A stretch of 40,752 bases of DNA from Candidatus Omnitrophota bacterium (GTDB lineage Bacteria; Omnitrophota; Gorgyraeia; Zapsychrales; JANLHA01), in the NCBI GenBank assembly GCA_023247795.1, contig JAHFFT010000020.1:1-40752 (forward strand), written 5' to 3'. A program made the translations under genes and the position numbers. Below are positions 7,099 to 15,394 of this stretch, in pieces; positions within the stretch are counted from its first letter, which is position 1; the number at the start of each line of letters is the position of its first letter. The notes under the pieces were generated by a model, which was not told the DNA's origin, searched no databases, and saw only the letters and a list, made by a program, of their open reading frames with translations.

Positions 7099-7986
7099 AT
7101 GACCCATAAAAAATTTTTTTATCCGATTTTTTGCGGCCTTGCGGTTGTTTTCATCTTTCTGGGCGTCTTTGATTGCGCTGGAGCCAACGAATTGACGGAT
7201 ATCATTTCCAACAAAGAACGTTTCGAAGATATATTCTTTGAGGTCAGGGACATCAAGATTGCCGAGCTTCCCATCGATTCTGCGCAGTTGGAGCTTTCTA
7301 ATCCTTATATCGCTGATGGTCTGAAAATCGAGATCCCGATGATGGTCATTTCGTTAGACATGATCAACAATACTAAAAATAAAAAATTGGATCTCGCGAA
7401 GGATTTGAAATTTGAGTTGGTTGATGAATTTGGCAATGCCTATCGTCATTTCGCGAAGGCGCCGAAAGATTATCCTGATCCGGTGATTGTTCCTAATCCG
7501 CATTTCCCTAGCCTTTATCCTGATGAAATATTTTCTGAGATGCTGTTTTTTGAAGCGCCGATGGATATTGGAAAACAATTTTACCTGCAGATCGATGCCA
7601 GCGCCTTGGGATATCCGCAGTTGGTTAAGAAACTTTTGCCACGCAGTCAAATGCATCGCATCAATGGACTTTTGCGTAAAAGGGTGGCACAGGAGACCGA
7701 CCTTAAGATTGTTTCTCCTAGCGATGGTGAGCTTGTTAAGCCGGGAGAAACCGTGCCATTAGCCATTGATTTAGCGAATGATGTTTATCTACCGGATTCG
7801 TTGCTCATCATCACCCCGGATTATGTCTTGGAAGATCAGAATTTGAAGCGGCAATATCAGGTCAGGATTCCTGCCGGGTTGAAACAGGGGGAGTATACAA
7901 TTGTGGTTATGGCCCAATGGCAGCAATCTCCTAAGAAAATGAGCATTTCCCAATCCCGCACGCTGAAGGTCGATCTCAGTGAATAA
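7099..7986 (+). CDS. Exported protein of unknown function
   Basis: The 295-residue protein begins with a signal peptide (MTHKKFFYPIFCGLAVVFIFLGVFDCAGA, probable cleavage AGA/NE). The Cys lies in FDC, which does not fit a lipobox. The mature part looks beta-rich in two sections. The first discusses like a DUF4352-type extracellular domain (IPMMVISLDMINNTKNKKLDL, ELVDEFGNAYRHF, LYPDEIFSEMLFFEAP). The second resembles an Ig-like or cadherin-like domain (LKIVSPSDGELVKPGETVPLAIDLANDVYLPDSLLIITPDYVLED, RIPAGLKQGEYTIVVMAQW). I do not recognise a named family. It has its own promoter and precedes the TPR/coiled-coil and protease genes, so an envelope role is likely. Confidence 0.75.
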   Translation: MTHKKFFYPIFCGLAVVFIFLGVFDCAGANELTDIISNKERFEDIFFEVRDIKIAELPIDSAQLELSNPYIADGLKIEIPMMVISLDMINNTKNKKLDLAKDLKFELVDEFGNAYRHFAKAPKDYPDPVIVPNPHFPSLYPDEIFSEMLFFEAPMDIGKQFYLQIDASALGYPQLVKKLLPRSQMHRINGLLRKRVAQETDLKIVSPSDGELVKPGETVPLAIDLANDVYLPDSLLIITPDYVLEDQNLKRQYQVRIPAGLKQGEYTIVVMAQWQQSPKKMSISQSRTLKVDLSE

Positions 7987-8023
7987 CAAATCCAATTTTA
8001 GCGCGCAAAACCCGGTATATTTC

Positions 8024-8052
8024 TTGAAAGGGGTATGCGACGGTGTTATACT
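8024..8052 (+). promoter_or_regulatory. Sigma70 promoter with extended -10 for the coiled-coil/protease operon
   Basis: TTGAAA is followed after 17 bases by TATACT, with an upstream TGT extended -10. This is one of the best promoters in the window, about 65 bases before the gene start. A 14-codon leader ORF (8065-8109, MKFVEKIKFIPPKK) sits between them and may be chance. Confidence 0.78.
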
Positions 8053-8116
8053 CATTTATCAACAATGAAATTTGTTGAAAAAATTAAATTTATCCCACCT
8101 AAAAAATAAGTGCAGA

Positions 8117-9709
8117 ATGCTTCAGCGAACTGATTCCAAGATTTTGGTTTTGACACTCTCTTTACTGTTTTTTTCAGTTAAGGTTTTTGCTAGTTTGCCA
8201 ACGATTGATGAGTTGATCCTTTTAGCGGACCAGCATTTCCAACAAGGCCGCTGGTCGCAGGCCCTCGAACAATACAGCAAGGCCTTGTTGATGTCCCCGA
8301 ATCAAGAGGAAGTCCGTCAGCACATCAAGGCAATCGCCCGGGAGTTTAAGAATCAAGGCCGTCCTCAGGATATCGAAATTTTGCAGTTTCTTGACTTGGT
8401 TGATTATTCCCAGTTTTTAAAGTCGCGTTTTAGCAATTATTTGGCTGATAATGAGCTGACTCTGGAATTCATTTTAACGAATGGCGTCATGTTAGATTCC
8501 ATCCAATCTGAGGCAAGGCAGATTCAGGAGCGTATGCTCAAGGATTTGAATCGTTTTAAGAACTTTCAGGACATGTTGTCGGAAAAGCAGTCTTCCATGG
8601 GGTTTGATTTGACAAAATTGAATTCTGATTTGCGCTGGCAGAAAGAACGTTTTCTTGATCACATTCTTGAATTGCAGAAGTACAATCGCGAACTGCGATC
8701 TTTGAAGATTGAGGTCATGCGGTTTTTCCAAAAAAATCAAAGGCAAACCCGAGAGGAAAATTATGAAACCCAATTGAGCGAGATGCGTTCTCATCTGGGA
8801 AATAAAGAGGCCGCGTTAAAACGGCAGGATGAAAATTATCGCGGTTTGAAAGAAGAATTGGCTAAAGTAAAACAGTCTTTTTTGGGAGTCAAAGATCAAT
8901 TCAAGGAGACCGATCAAAAGATCGCGGAATTGACCAGAGATCTGGCAGGGATGACTTTGGAATTGTACGCGAAAGATAAACAGTTGGTTGATAAGGGAGA
9001 GCGGATTGAAAAGTTAGGGAAAGATTTGGGTGATACCGAAGAGCGGTTGACCTTGGTGCAGCATCTTATCGAAGAAAAAGATCAGAAGATGATGGAGCTA
9101 GAGCAAAAAATGACGTCTGCCCAGGAACAGACTGGCAAAGAAGCGGTCTTGGGAGAGACTAAGGGCAAGTTGTTGAGAAAAGAAATTTCCGAGCTTTACG
9201 GTAAGCTCAAAACGCAATCGAAGGCCAGTTTAGCTAAAGTTGACATTTTGGAGAGGCGACTACAGGAATTGAGCCAAAGGTATTCGGAGATTTCAAAAAA
9301 TCTTGAACAAAGGGACGTCAAGGTTGCTGAGCTTGAAGAAGGGCTAAGAGTTCGTGACCTTCAGGTCAGCGAGCTTAAAAATGTTTTTGTTTCAAAGGAT
9401 AAAAAACTTTTTGAACTCAATGGGGTTGTGGAAATTTATAAAGGCAAACTTCATGATGCCTTCGCGATGTTAGAAGACAAGGACGCGCATTTGAATAAGC
9501 TCGAGCAGGAAGTCGATGGCTTGAAACGGCGTGTCGAAAAATTGCGACAAAGCGCGTTGCGGGATATTTCGCAGGATTATTCGATGCCGGTATTGGATTC
9601 ATCCCATGGGTTGACCACGTTTGAGGACGTTAAAGATTTGACTCCAGAGCAAATTCTTAAGCGTACAAAACATGAGCTGGGGGCCTTGCAGATACAACTC
9701 CATGATTGA
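8117..9709 (+). CDS. Exported TPR and coiled-coil protein with 14-residue repeats
   Basis: I start at ATG 8117 rather than the track TTG 8072, because it puts a signal sequence at the N-terminus (MLQRTDSKILVLTLSLLFFSVKVFA). The result is 530 residues. A TPR-like hairpin follows (IDELILLADQHFQQGRWSQALEQYSKALLMSPN), then about 400 residues of nearly uninterrupted coiled coil rich in E, K, L and Q. Near the C-terminus five consecutive 14-residue units occur, each of the form L..(R/K)D..(V/L).EL...: LEQRDVKVAELEEG, LRVRDLQVSELKNV, FVSKDKKLFELNGV, and two more diverged. It could be a periplasmic scaffold or spacer. Its stop overlaps the protease start, so the products probably act together. Confidence 0.8.
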   Translation: MLQRTDSKILVLTLSLLFFSVKVFASLPTIDELILLADQHFQQGRWSQALEQYSKALLMSPNQEEVRQHIKAIAREFKNQGRPQDIEILQFLDLVDYSQFLKSRFSNYLADNELTLEFILTNGVMLDSIQSEARQIQERMLKDLNRFKNFQDMLSEKQSSMGFDLTKLNSDLRWQKERFLDHILELQKYNRELRSLKIEVMRFFQKNQRQTREENYETQLSEMRSHLGNKEAALKRQDENYRGLKEELAKVKQSFLGVKDQFKETDQKIAELTRDLAGMTLELYAKDKQLVDKGERIEKLGKDLGDTEERLTLVQHLIEEKDQKMMELEQKMTSAQEQTGKEAVLGETKGKLLRKEISELYGKLKTQSKASLAKVDILERRLQELSQRYSEISKNLEQRDVKVAELEEGLRVRDLQVSELKNVFVSKDKKLFELNGVVEIYKGKLHDAFAMLEDKDAHLNKLEQEVDGLKRRVEKLRQSALRDISQDYSMPVLDSSHGLTTFEDVKDLTPEQILKRTKHELGALQIQLHD

Positions 9710-11267
9710 AAAGATTAATGATCAGCAAAAATTTTCGATGGCTTTTTTAAAAATTCATCTTTTATTGGTATTACGAAGACTGCTCTTGATTGCTGTTTTT
9801 TGGGGCGCCGACCTTGGGGTGCCGTTTGTTTTTGCCGATGGTATTCGCGACGCGGTTGTTAAAGTTTTTGTTACGAAAAACAGCATGGATTATTACCAGC
9901 CTTGGCAGTCCGAAGGCAGCAACGCGATGAGCGGTTCCGGAGCGATCATCTCGGGAAATCGGATATTGACCAACGCGCATGTGGTGAGTGATCATACTTT
10001 TATTCAGGTCCGTAAGGAATCCAACCCGAAGCGCTACACGGCCAAGGTGCAGGCGATTGGGTATGATTGCGATCTAGCGATATTGACTGTAGACGACCCA
10101 GCATTTTTTGAAGGGATCACACCGCTTGAATTTGGCGAGCTGCCCAATTTGCGCGACAAGGTTATTGTCATTGGTTTTCCGTTAGGCGGAGACAAACTTT
10201 CCATCACCGAAGGGGTGGTTTCGCGGATTGAGGTTGTTTCCTATTCGCAAAGTGCCAAGGAGTTGCTGGGCGTGCAGATCGACGCGGCAATCAATCCAGG
10301 TAACAGCGGTGGACCGGTTTTAAAAGACGGAAAACTCGTTGGTCTGGCGATGCAGGTGATCAAAAACAGCCAGAACATCGGTTATATGATTCCGACGTCG
10401 GTCATTGAGCATTTTTTAATGGATTTGGGCGACGGAAAATATGACGGCTTTCCGCAGCTGGGAATTGAGTTTGTCAATACGGAAAATAAGAGTCTGCGCC
10501 AGTATTACGGTGTAGACAATGCTGATGGAGGTGTTCTCATTAATCGGGTGATGCCGTTCTCCGCTGTTGATCATGTTCTAAAAGAGGGGGACGTCCTTTT
10601 GGCCATTGAAAATATTCCCGTAGGAGTTGACGGCACCTACAGTTTTCGCGAGGGGGAGCGATTGTCGATAACACATTTGATCAATCAAAAGCAGATCGGT
10701 GAGCAGTTGCATCTACAGATCAGCCGTAAAGGGAAGTTGATGGATAAAACGATTGAATTCAATTCCTTTACCGGCCTGGTTGCATATCCACATAATGTGG
10801 ATGACCCATCTTACTATATCTACGGGGGGCTCATCTTTTCGGTCTTGAGCAGCGATTTATTGCAATCTTGGGGGAGTGCCTGGTGGGAAAAAGCGCCGCT
10901 CGACTTTTTGCATTACCTGATCGGAACCGGCAGGCTGAACTTGGATCGAAAAAAAGAAATCGTGGTTCTGTTGGACGTCTTACCGGACGATATCAATGTG
11001 GGTTATCATGATTACAACAGTGAGGTTATCAAAAAACTCAATGGGAAAGAAGTCACTTCGTTCAAAGAGTTTGTTGTGGCGATTGAGCAAGACCGCGGTC
11101 ATGATTATACCGTCATAGAAACTGAACAAAAAGTCCCCATCATCCTGCCAACCGCGAATATCGATGAAGCGAATAAGAACATTATGGAACGCAACCATAT
11201 TCCTTTCCAATGCTCAAAGGATGTGGCCCAGTGGTTAGGAAAAAAACGTGAGCAAATGAGAGAATGA
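9702..11267 (+). CDS. Deg/HtrA-type serine protease with PDZ domains (Deg9/Deg10-like)
   Basis: From ATG 9702, overlapping the upstream stop, the protein has 521 residues. A hydrophobic export signal ends around PFVFA/DG. The trypsin-like domain has an intact triad: H93 (LTNAHVV), D124 (CDLAIL) and S202 (NPGNSGGP). The following PDZ (LGIEFVNTENKSLRQYYGV, GGVLINRVMPFSAVDHVLKEGDVLLAIENIPV) and its extension (LSITHLINQKQIGEQLHLQISR) resemble the plant Deg9/Deg10 branch more than DegP/DegS. A second PDZ-like region covers the C-terminus. It is likely a periplasmic quality-control or processing protease. ATG 9738 is an alternative start. The stop overlaps the next gene (ATGA). Confidence 0.88.
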   Translation: MIEKINDQQKFSMAFLKIHLLLVLRRLLLIAVFWGADLGVPFVFADGIRDAVVKVFVTKNSMDYYQPWQSEGSNAMSGSGAIISGNRILTNAHVVSDHTFIQVRKESNPKRYTAKVQAIGYDCDLAILTVDDPAFFEGITPLEFGELPNLRDKVIVIGFPLGGDKLSITEGVVSRIEVVSYSQSAKELLGVQIDAAINPGNSGGPVLKDGKLVGLAMQVIKNSQNIGYMIPTSVIEHFLMDLGDGKYDGFPQLGIEFVNTENKSLRQYYGVDNADGGVLINRVMPFSAVDHVLKEGDVLLAIENIPVGVDGTYSFREGERLSITHLINQKQIGEQLHLQISRKGKLMDKTIEFNSFTGLVAYPHNVDDPSYYIYGGLIFSVLSSDLLQSWGSAWWEKAPLDFLHYLIGTGRLNLDRKKEIVVLLDVLPDDINVGYHDYNSEVIKKLNGKEVTSFKEFVVAIEQDRGHDYTVIETEQKVPIILPTANIDEANKNIMERNHIPFQCSKDVAQWLGKKREQMRE

Positions 11268-12289
11268 CGACGAGTTTACGCATCCATAAACAAATCCTTG
11301 AAGTGCCTTTTATTTTTTTGTTGTCTTGGCTTTTTTTTGTTGGTCAGCCTGGACAACTGTCTGCCCAGGGCATTCCGGACCGTTTGCGTCCGATCAGTTT
11401 CAAACCAGTGCTGGATTTTACCGATCAAACGGTAACCCTCGAGGAGCGCGTTCTGGAAATGTCAAGAATTGGGTTCCGCGAATTGGGCAATGACAATTTT
11501 AAAATTCAAGATTATCGCGAGCGAATTGATAAAATGGCGAAAGAGCTTTCTGGTCGGCTGCAAGGAAGCCCGAAAAATAAAATCAACGTGATCAATCAAT
11601 ATTTATTTCGAGAATTGGGGTTTCAGATCGATCCCTCTGATTTGCTGACTACCCCGTTGTCGGGTTTACTAATGAACCAAGTCATCGATAAAAAAAGGGG
11701 GACCTGTCTGACGATGTCAATTTTGTATTTGGCGTTAGGACAGCATCTCAATCTGCCGTTTTACGGAGTGCAGGTGCCTGGGCATTTTTTTGTTCGTTAC
11801 GACGACGGAAAAGAACAGATCAACATTGAGACGACCCGGCAAGGGGAAATGCTTCCCGACGACTATTATCTGCAGACCTACTTTTATGGTCAGAAAAGTC
11901 AAAGCAAATACTTGAAGAATCTCAACGATCGAGAAGTGGTGGCCGTTTATTTGAGCAATTTAGGAAATCAATATAAGATGAAAGGCCTTTACGACCGTGC
12001 GATCGATATTCTAGGGTATGCCTTGGATTTGGCGCCGGACTTCCCGGCGATTGTGACGAATTTGGGCAATGCCTACGAAAGGAAGGGCGAGGTAGGGCAG
12101 GCGATCTTAGAGTACACTATTGCCATTGGCATGAATCCCTATTTATGTGAAGCCCATTACAACCTGGGTTTGGCGCATTTCATTTATACGAAAAACGAGA
12201 AATACGCTCGCCTGCACGGCCAGATTGCTCAGCAATTGGGTTGCTCCATGGCCCCGCAATTCGTCCAATTTCTCAATTCCAAACCATAA
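11264..12289 (+). CDS. Exported SirB1-like transglutaminase-fold protein with TPR repeats
   Basis: The 341-residue protein has a hydrophobic N-terminal export signal ending near LSAQG. The middle matches the SirB1/transglutaminase-core-2 family: INQYLFRELGFQ, KRGTCLTMSILYLALGQHLNLPFYGVQVPGHFFVRY and INIETTRQGE. The Cys-His-acid triad can be placed at C148, H174 and E189. Two to three TPR units follow (VYLSNLGNQYKMKGLYDRAIDILGYALDLAPD, VTNLGNAYERKGEVGQAILEYTIAIGMNP). Most SirB1 proteins are cytoplasmic and of uncertain activity, so an exported copy with an intact triad translationally coupled to a Deg protease is notable. It may be a protein cross-linking or cysteine-protease activity. Confidence 0.83.
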   Translation: MTTSLRIHKQILEVPFIFLLSWLFFVGQPGQLSAQGIPDRLRPISFKPVLDFTDQTVTLEERVLEMSRIGFRELGNDNFKIQDYRERIDKMAKELSGRLQGSPKNKINVINQYLFRELGFQIDPSDLLTTPLSGLLMNQVIDKKRGTCLTMSILYLALGQHLNLPFYGVQVPGHFFVRYDDGKEQINIETTRQGEMLPDDYYLQTYFYGQKSQSKYLKNLNDREVVAVYLSNLGNQYKMKGLYDRAIDILGYALDLAPDFPAIVTNLGNAYERKGEVGQAILEYTIAIGMNPYLCEAHYNLGLAHFIYTKNEKYARLHGQIAQQLGCSMAPQFVQFLNSKP

Positions 12290-12342
12290 GCATGTGAATT
12301 GAAGCGGAGCTGAGGCAAGCCGCGTTTCCGGAAGTATGTTTT

Positions 12343-13014
12343 ATGAAAAAAAAGATATTTCTAAAAGTTAAGGCGGTCATCTTTGATATGGACGGGGTGA
12401 TTACGAACACGATGCCATATCATTTTCGTGCCTGGCAGCAGGTCCTTCAAGAAGAAGGGATTGCCGCGACTCATCATGACATTTACCGTCGGGAAGGCCA
12501 GCGCGGCATCGATAGCGTTCAGGAGATTTTTGCGCACTATCAAGTCCCTTTTCATCGCGATCAGGCGGAAAGGATTTTATTGAAAAAGGAAATTTTGTTT
12601 AAAAAAATTGTAAAAAATCGTTACATCCCTGGCTCGCGATTGTTGATCCAGCAGTTGCTTCGTCAAGGATTTCGTTTGGCCTTGGTAACCGGAACAGCCC
12701 GCGATGAAGTGAAGAGAATCCTGCCCGATGATTTGTTTCAACGCTTTTCGGTTGTGGTATCGGGCACCGATGTTAGGCAAGGCAAACCAAACCCCGAGCC
12801 TTATTTGCAGGCCATTGATCAACTTGGTGTGCGGGCGAAGGATGCGGTGGTGATTGAAAACGCGCCTTTTGGAATCCTTTCGGCGAAATCAGCAGGGCTA
12901 AGGTGTTTGGCTATTTCCACCTCCTTGCCGCTGAGGTTTTTAAATCAAGCCGACCAGATTTTTGAATCGATCAAGGAGTTGAAAAGTCGCGTCCAATTCC
13001 AATTGACGGAATAA
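12343..13014 (+). CDS. HAD-superfamily phosphatase/phosphoglucomutase-like
   Basis: The 223-residue protein carries all HAD motifs: motif I VIFDMDGVITNT with nucleophile and acid/base Asp, motif II VTGTAR, motif III KPNPEPY with the Lys, and motif IV VIENAPFGILSAKSAG. The cap region starting YHFRAWQQVLQEEGI is that of the beta-phosphoglucomutase-like subfamily. Substrate cannot be fixed from sequence; sugar phosphates or phosphoglycolate are possible. It lies 53 bases after the transglutaminase gene and 29 before the NAD kinase gene, so it may be transcribed with either. Confidence 0.85.
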   Translation: MKKKIFLKVKAVIFDMDGVITNTMPYHFRAWQQVLQEEGIAATHHDIYRREGQRGIDSVQEIFAHYQVPFHRDQAERILLKKEILFKKIVKNRYIPGSRLLIQQLLRQGFRLALVTGTARDEVKRILPDDLFQRFSVVVSGTDVRQGKPNPEPYLQAIDQLGVRAKDAVVIENAPFGILSAKSAGLRCLAISTSLPLRFLNQADQIFESIKELKSRVQFQLTE

Positions 13015-13043
13015 TCAGGAGCAGATTTATCTGAGAAAATTTT

Positions 13044-13907
13044 ATGCGAAATGTTTTGCTGTTGTGTAAAATCAGCGCCTATCAAACTTATTTTCGTAAT
13101 CAAAAAAATTTTCCTAAGCACATCCGATTGCAGGAAAATGAGCTTGAACGGTTTCGAAGGACGCATGTCCGGCACAATCAAACGATAATGGAGATTGAAC
13201 GTGTTTTGGCGGCACGAGGGATTCGGTATCGCAGAGCAACGCGCAAAGAGGCCATCGATTATTCGCGCTATGATTGTGTTATGACGGTTGGTGGCGACGG
13301 GACTTTTTTGGAAGCGGCCGGGCAAGTTACGGACCAATTGATCTTAGGGATCAATTCCGATCCAGAGTGGAGTGTGGGACGCTTTTGCACCGCGGACGGC
13401 AATAATTTTTCAAAGGTCCTTGATAAAATTTTACGCAATCAGTATCTTCCGGTTGCCTTGCAAAGATTAAGAGTGAGGTTTAAGTACCAGCGGTTGACCA
13501 TTTGCGCACTGAATGATCTTTTGATATGTCATAAGAACCCGGCGGCCATGAGTCGATATTGTTTGACCATCAAGGGTTTTGAGGAAGAGCAGCGTAGCTC
13601 CGGCATTTGGATAGCGACGGCAGCGGGATCGACCGGTGCCATTCATTCCGCTGGTGGCAAGGTCTTGGTTTTGACCAGCAAGCAGCTGCAATATCGTCCG
13701 CGAGAGCTATACGACGGCCGCCGAGCGCGTTATCGATTGATGGGCGCGGTTTTGGACCTATCGCAGGCCATTAAAATTTTTTCACTCATGAAGGACGGGG
13801 CGATTTATGTTGATGGATTCCATCATCATTATCCTTTCCATTTTGGCGATGAAGTGAGGATTGATCGCTTCCCGCGTCCTTTAAATTTGATCAAGGTGAA
13901 GCCATGA
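13044..13907 (+). CDS. NAD kinase, eukaryotic organelle-like type
   Basis: The 287-residue protein has the ATP-NAD kinase GGDGT motif (83-87, VMTVGGDGTFLEAAG). This is followed by LGINSDPEWSVGRFC and the NAD-binding ALNDLLICHKNPAAMSRY, then EEQRSSGIWIATAAGSTGAIHSAGG. The NPAAMSRY and QRSSGIWI segments resemble the NADK2/plant NADK3 branch more than standard bacterial NadK, which usually has NE-D...LDG signatures. Reaction: ATP-dependent phosphorylation of NAD(H) to NADP(H). Its last four bases overlap the CbiX start (ATGA). Whether another NadK exists in the genome is not visible here. Confidence 0.85.
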   Translation: MRNVLLLCKISAYQTYFRNQKNFPKHIRLQENELERFRRTHVRHNQTIMEIERVLAARGIRYRRATRKEAIDYSRYDCVMTVGGDGTFLEAAGQVTDQLILGINSDPEWSVGRFCTADGNNFSKVLDKILRNQYLPVALQRLRVRFKYQRLTICALNDLLICHKNPAAMSRYCLTIKGFEEEQRSSGIWIATAAGSTGAIHSAGGKVLVLTSKQLQYRPRELYDGRRARYRLMGAVLDLSQAIKIFSLMKDGAIYVDGFHHHYPFHFGDEVRIDRFPRPLNLIKVKP

Positions 13908-14254
13908 AAGCAATCCTTTTGATTTCCCACGGCAGCCATTCCCCCAAAACCAAAAAGGAAGTCGCGCTTTTGATTGAGCAAATGAAAGCAAGCCTTAAGG
14001 GGCGGATGATTCAGTTCGCTTTTTTGGAAATCGAGCAACCCAGCATCCCTGATGGGATCGATCAATGCGTGCGGGAAGGGGCCAAAGAAATTTTGGTCCT
14101 TCTCAATTTTTTGAATTCCGGTAAGCATGTTGATGAGGACATCCCGAGGATTGTTAAAGAGGCCGCGGCCAAACATGCCGAAGTGCGATTTAAGATTTCC
14201 AACCCCGTTGGGCAGCATCCCAATATTGTTGGATTGTTTTTAGACATGATTTAA
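13904..14254 (+). CDS. CbiX-like short chelatase (sirohydrochlorin chelatase family)
   Basis: The 116-residue protein is a single-domain CbiX/SirB-type chelatase. The N-terminal ILLISHGSHSP supplies H9, and NSGKHVDEDIP supplies the second metal-binding H75. Single-domain CbiX proteins work as homodimers and insert Co or Fe into sirohydrochlorin. Iron insertion would give siroheme, the cofactor of assimilatory sulfite reductase, which would complement the sulfate operon 2.5 kb downstream, but that link is inference. It is translationally coupled to the NAD kinase gene and followed 11 bases later by mutY. Confidence 0.8.
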   Translation: MKAILLISHGSHSPKTKKEVALLIEQMKASLKGRMIQFAFLEIEQPSIPDGIDQCVREGAKEILVLLNFLNSGKHVDEDIPRIVKEAAAKHAEVRFKISNPVGQHPNIVGLFLDMI

Positions 14255-14265
14255 AAGCAAAGAAT

Positions 14266-15348
14266 ATGATCGAGCCCCGTAAAGAATTCGCGCGCGAACT
14301 CAAACGTTGGTATCAATCCAACGCTCGCGATCTGCCTTGGCGCCGGACCAAAGACCCTTACCGCATATGGATTTCCGAAGTGATGTTGCAGCAGACAACC
14401 GTTGCCGCGGTGATTCCTTATTACGAAAAATGGCTGAAGGTTTTCCCCGACGTAAAAAGTGTGGCCAGGGCCCCGTTGCAGAAAGTGCTCAAGGTTTGGC
14501 AAGGGTTGGGATATTATCAGCGGGCGAAGAACATCCATAAGGCCGCTAAGATCATCGTCGAGAAATTCCAATCCCAAATGCCAGAGCAGGTCAATGATTT
14601 GCGAGGGCTGCCTGGTTTTGGGCCGTACACAACCGGCGCGGTCTTAAGCATTGCTTTTGATCAACGACAACCTATCATTGACGCGAATGTCCGTCGGGTG
14701 ATGATGCGCCAGTTAGCCATTGAAGGAACCGCTAATCCTAGCGTCGACGTTGAAGTCGAGTCGTGTTTGCAAAAAATCATGCCAAGGAAAGGTAACAACA
14801 TTTTCAATCAAGCGCTGATGGAGTTGGGGGCATTGATTTGTAAGAGCAAGCAGCCGGCCTGTCTGTTTTGTCCGGTCGCGAAGTCATGCGCCGCTTATGA
14901 AAAAGGAATTCAAGAATTGATTCCTCAGCCGAAGGTGAATCTGTTAGAGAAGATTGAGGCTGCGATTGCCGTGATTGAGCAGGACGGCAAGTTTTTAATT
15001 CAAAAGCGTCCCCGTCAAGGGCTTTTTGCCGACCTTTGGGAATTCCCCGGAGGCAAAATCGAAAAGGGGGAAAGTGCGGCCCAAGCCTTATTTAGGGAGG
15101 TCAAAGAAGAGGTTGGAGTGAGTTTGAAATCCGCTCAGCCAATGATGAATGTTGAGCATTTTTACACGCGTTTTCGGGTCAATCTGCACGTCTGGCGGTG
15201 TCAGGTTCAAGAGTCGCCTGTGCTGCACAGCCGTCTCAAATTTGTTTTCCGCAATGAGTTGAAGCGATATCCGATGCCCAGCGGAAGTGCTAAAATTGTT
15301 GAACGATTGCTGCAAAAGTTTAAAAAAAAAAGACAAAAATGCAATTGA
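14266..15348 (+). CDS. mutY: A/G-specific adenine glycosylase with intact Nudix domain
   Basis: MutY removes adenine mispaired with 8-oxoguanine. The 360-residue protein shows the helix-hairpin-helix glycosylase domain with catalytic E38 (WISEVMLQQTT) and D139 (IIDANVRRV, where most MutY have VDGNV). It also has LPGFGPYTTGAV and the 4Fe-4S ligands C192, C199, C202 and C208 in Cx6Cx2Cx5C spacing. The C-terminal domain carries a complete Nudix signature at 263-285 (GKIEKGESAAQALFREVKEEVGV). Most MutY C-terminal domains recognise 8-oxoG but lack the catalytic Nudix residues, so this one may also hydrolyse 8-oxo-dGTP. It is the last gene before the surface-protein promoter. Confidence 0.95.
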   Translation: MIEPRKEFARELKRWYQSNARDLPWRRTKDPYRIWISEVMLQQTTVAAVIPYYEKWLKVFPDVKSVARAPLQKVLKVWQGLGYYQRAKNIHKAAKIIVEKFQSQMPEQVNDLRGLPGFGPYTTGAVLSIAFDQRQPIIDANVRRVMMRQLAIEGTANPSVDVEVESCLQKIMPRKGNNIFNQALMELGALICKSKQPACLFCPVAKSCAAYEKGIQELIPQPKVNLLEKIEAAIAVIEQDGKFLIQKRPRQGLFADLWEFPGGKIEKGESAAQALFREVKEEVGVSLKSAQPMMNVEHFYTRFRVNLHVWRCQVQESPVLHSRLKFVFRNELKRYPMPSGSAKIVERLLQKFKKKRQKCN

Positions 15349-15371
15349 ATCGCATTGCTTTATGTTATACT
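15345..15371 (+). promoter_or_regulatory. Extended -10 promoter of the surface-protein gene
   Basis: TGTTATACT is an extended -10 (TGN plus TATACT). A weak -35, TTGAAT, sits only 15 bases upstream, so recognition probably relies on the extended -10. The ATG follows 24 bases later with AGGA 6 bases before it. Confidence 0.6.
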
Positions 15372-15394
15372 TTTAGTAGTCAAAAGGATTTGAC

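Noticed and set aside
8065-8109. 14-codon leader MKFVEKIKFIPPKK before the coiled-coil gene
   Set aside because: No ribosome site and no regulatory codon run; kept only as a remark in the promoter entry.
9417-9602. Minus-strand ORF inside the coiled-coil gene
   Set aside because: Lies wholly within the repeat-encoding coiled-coil sequence and shows no protein-like pattern.
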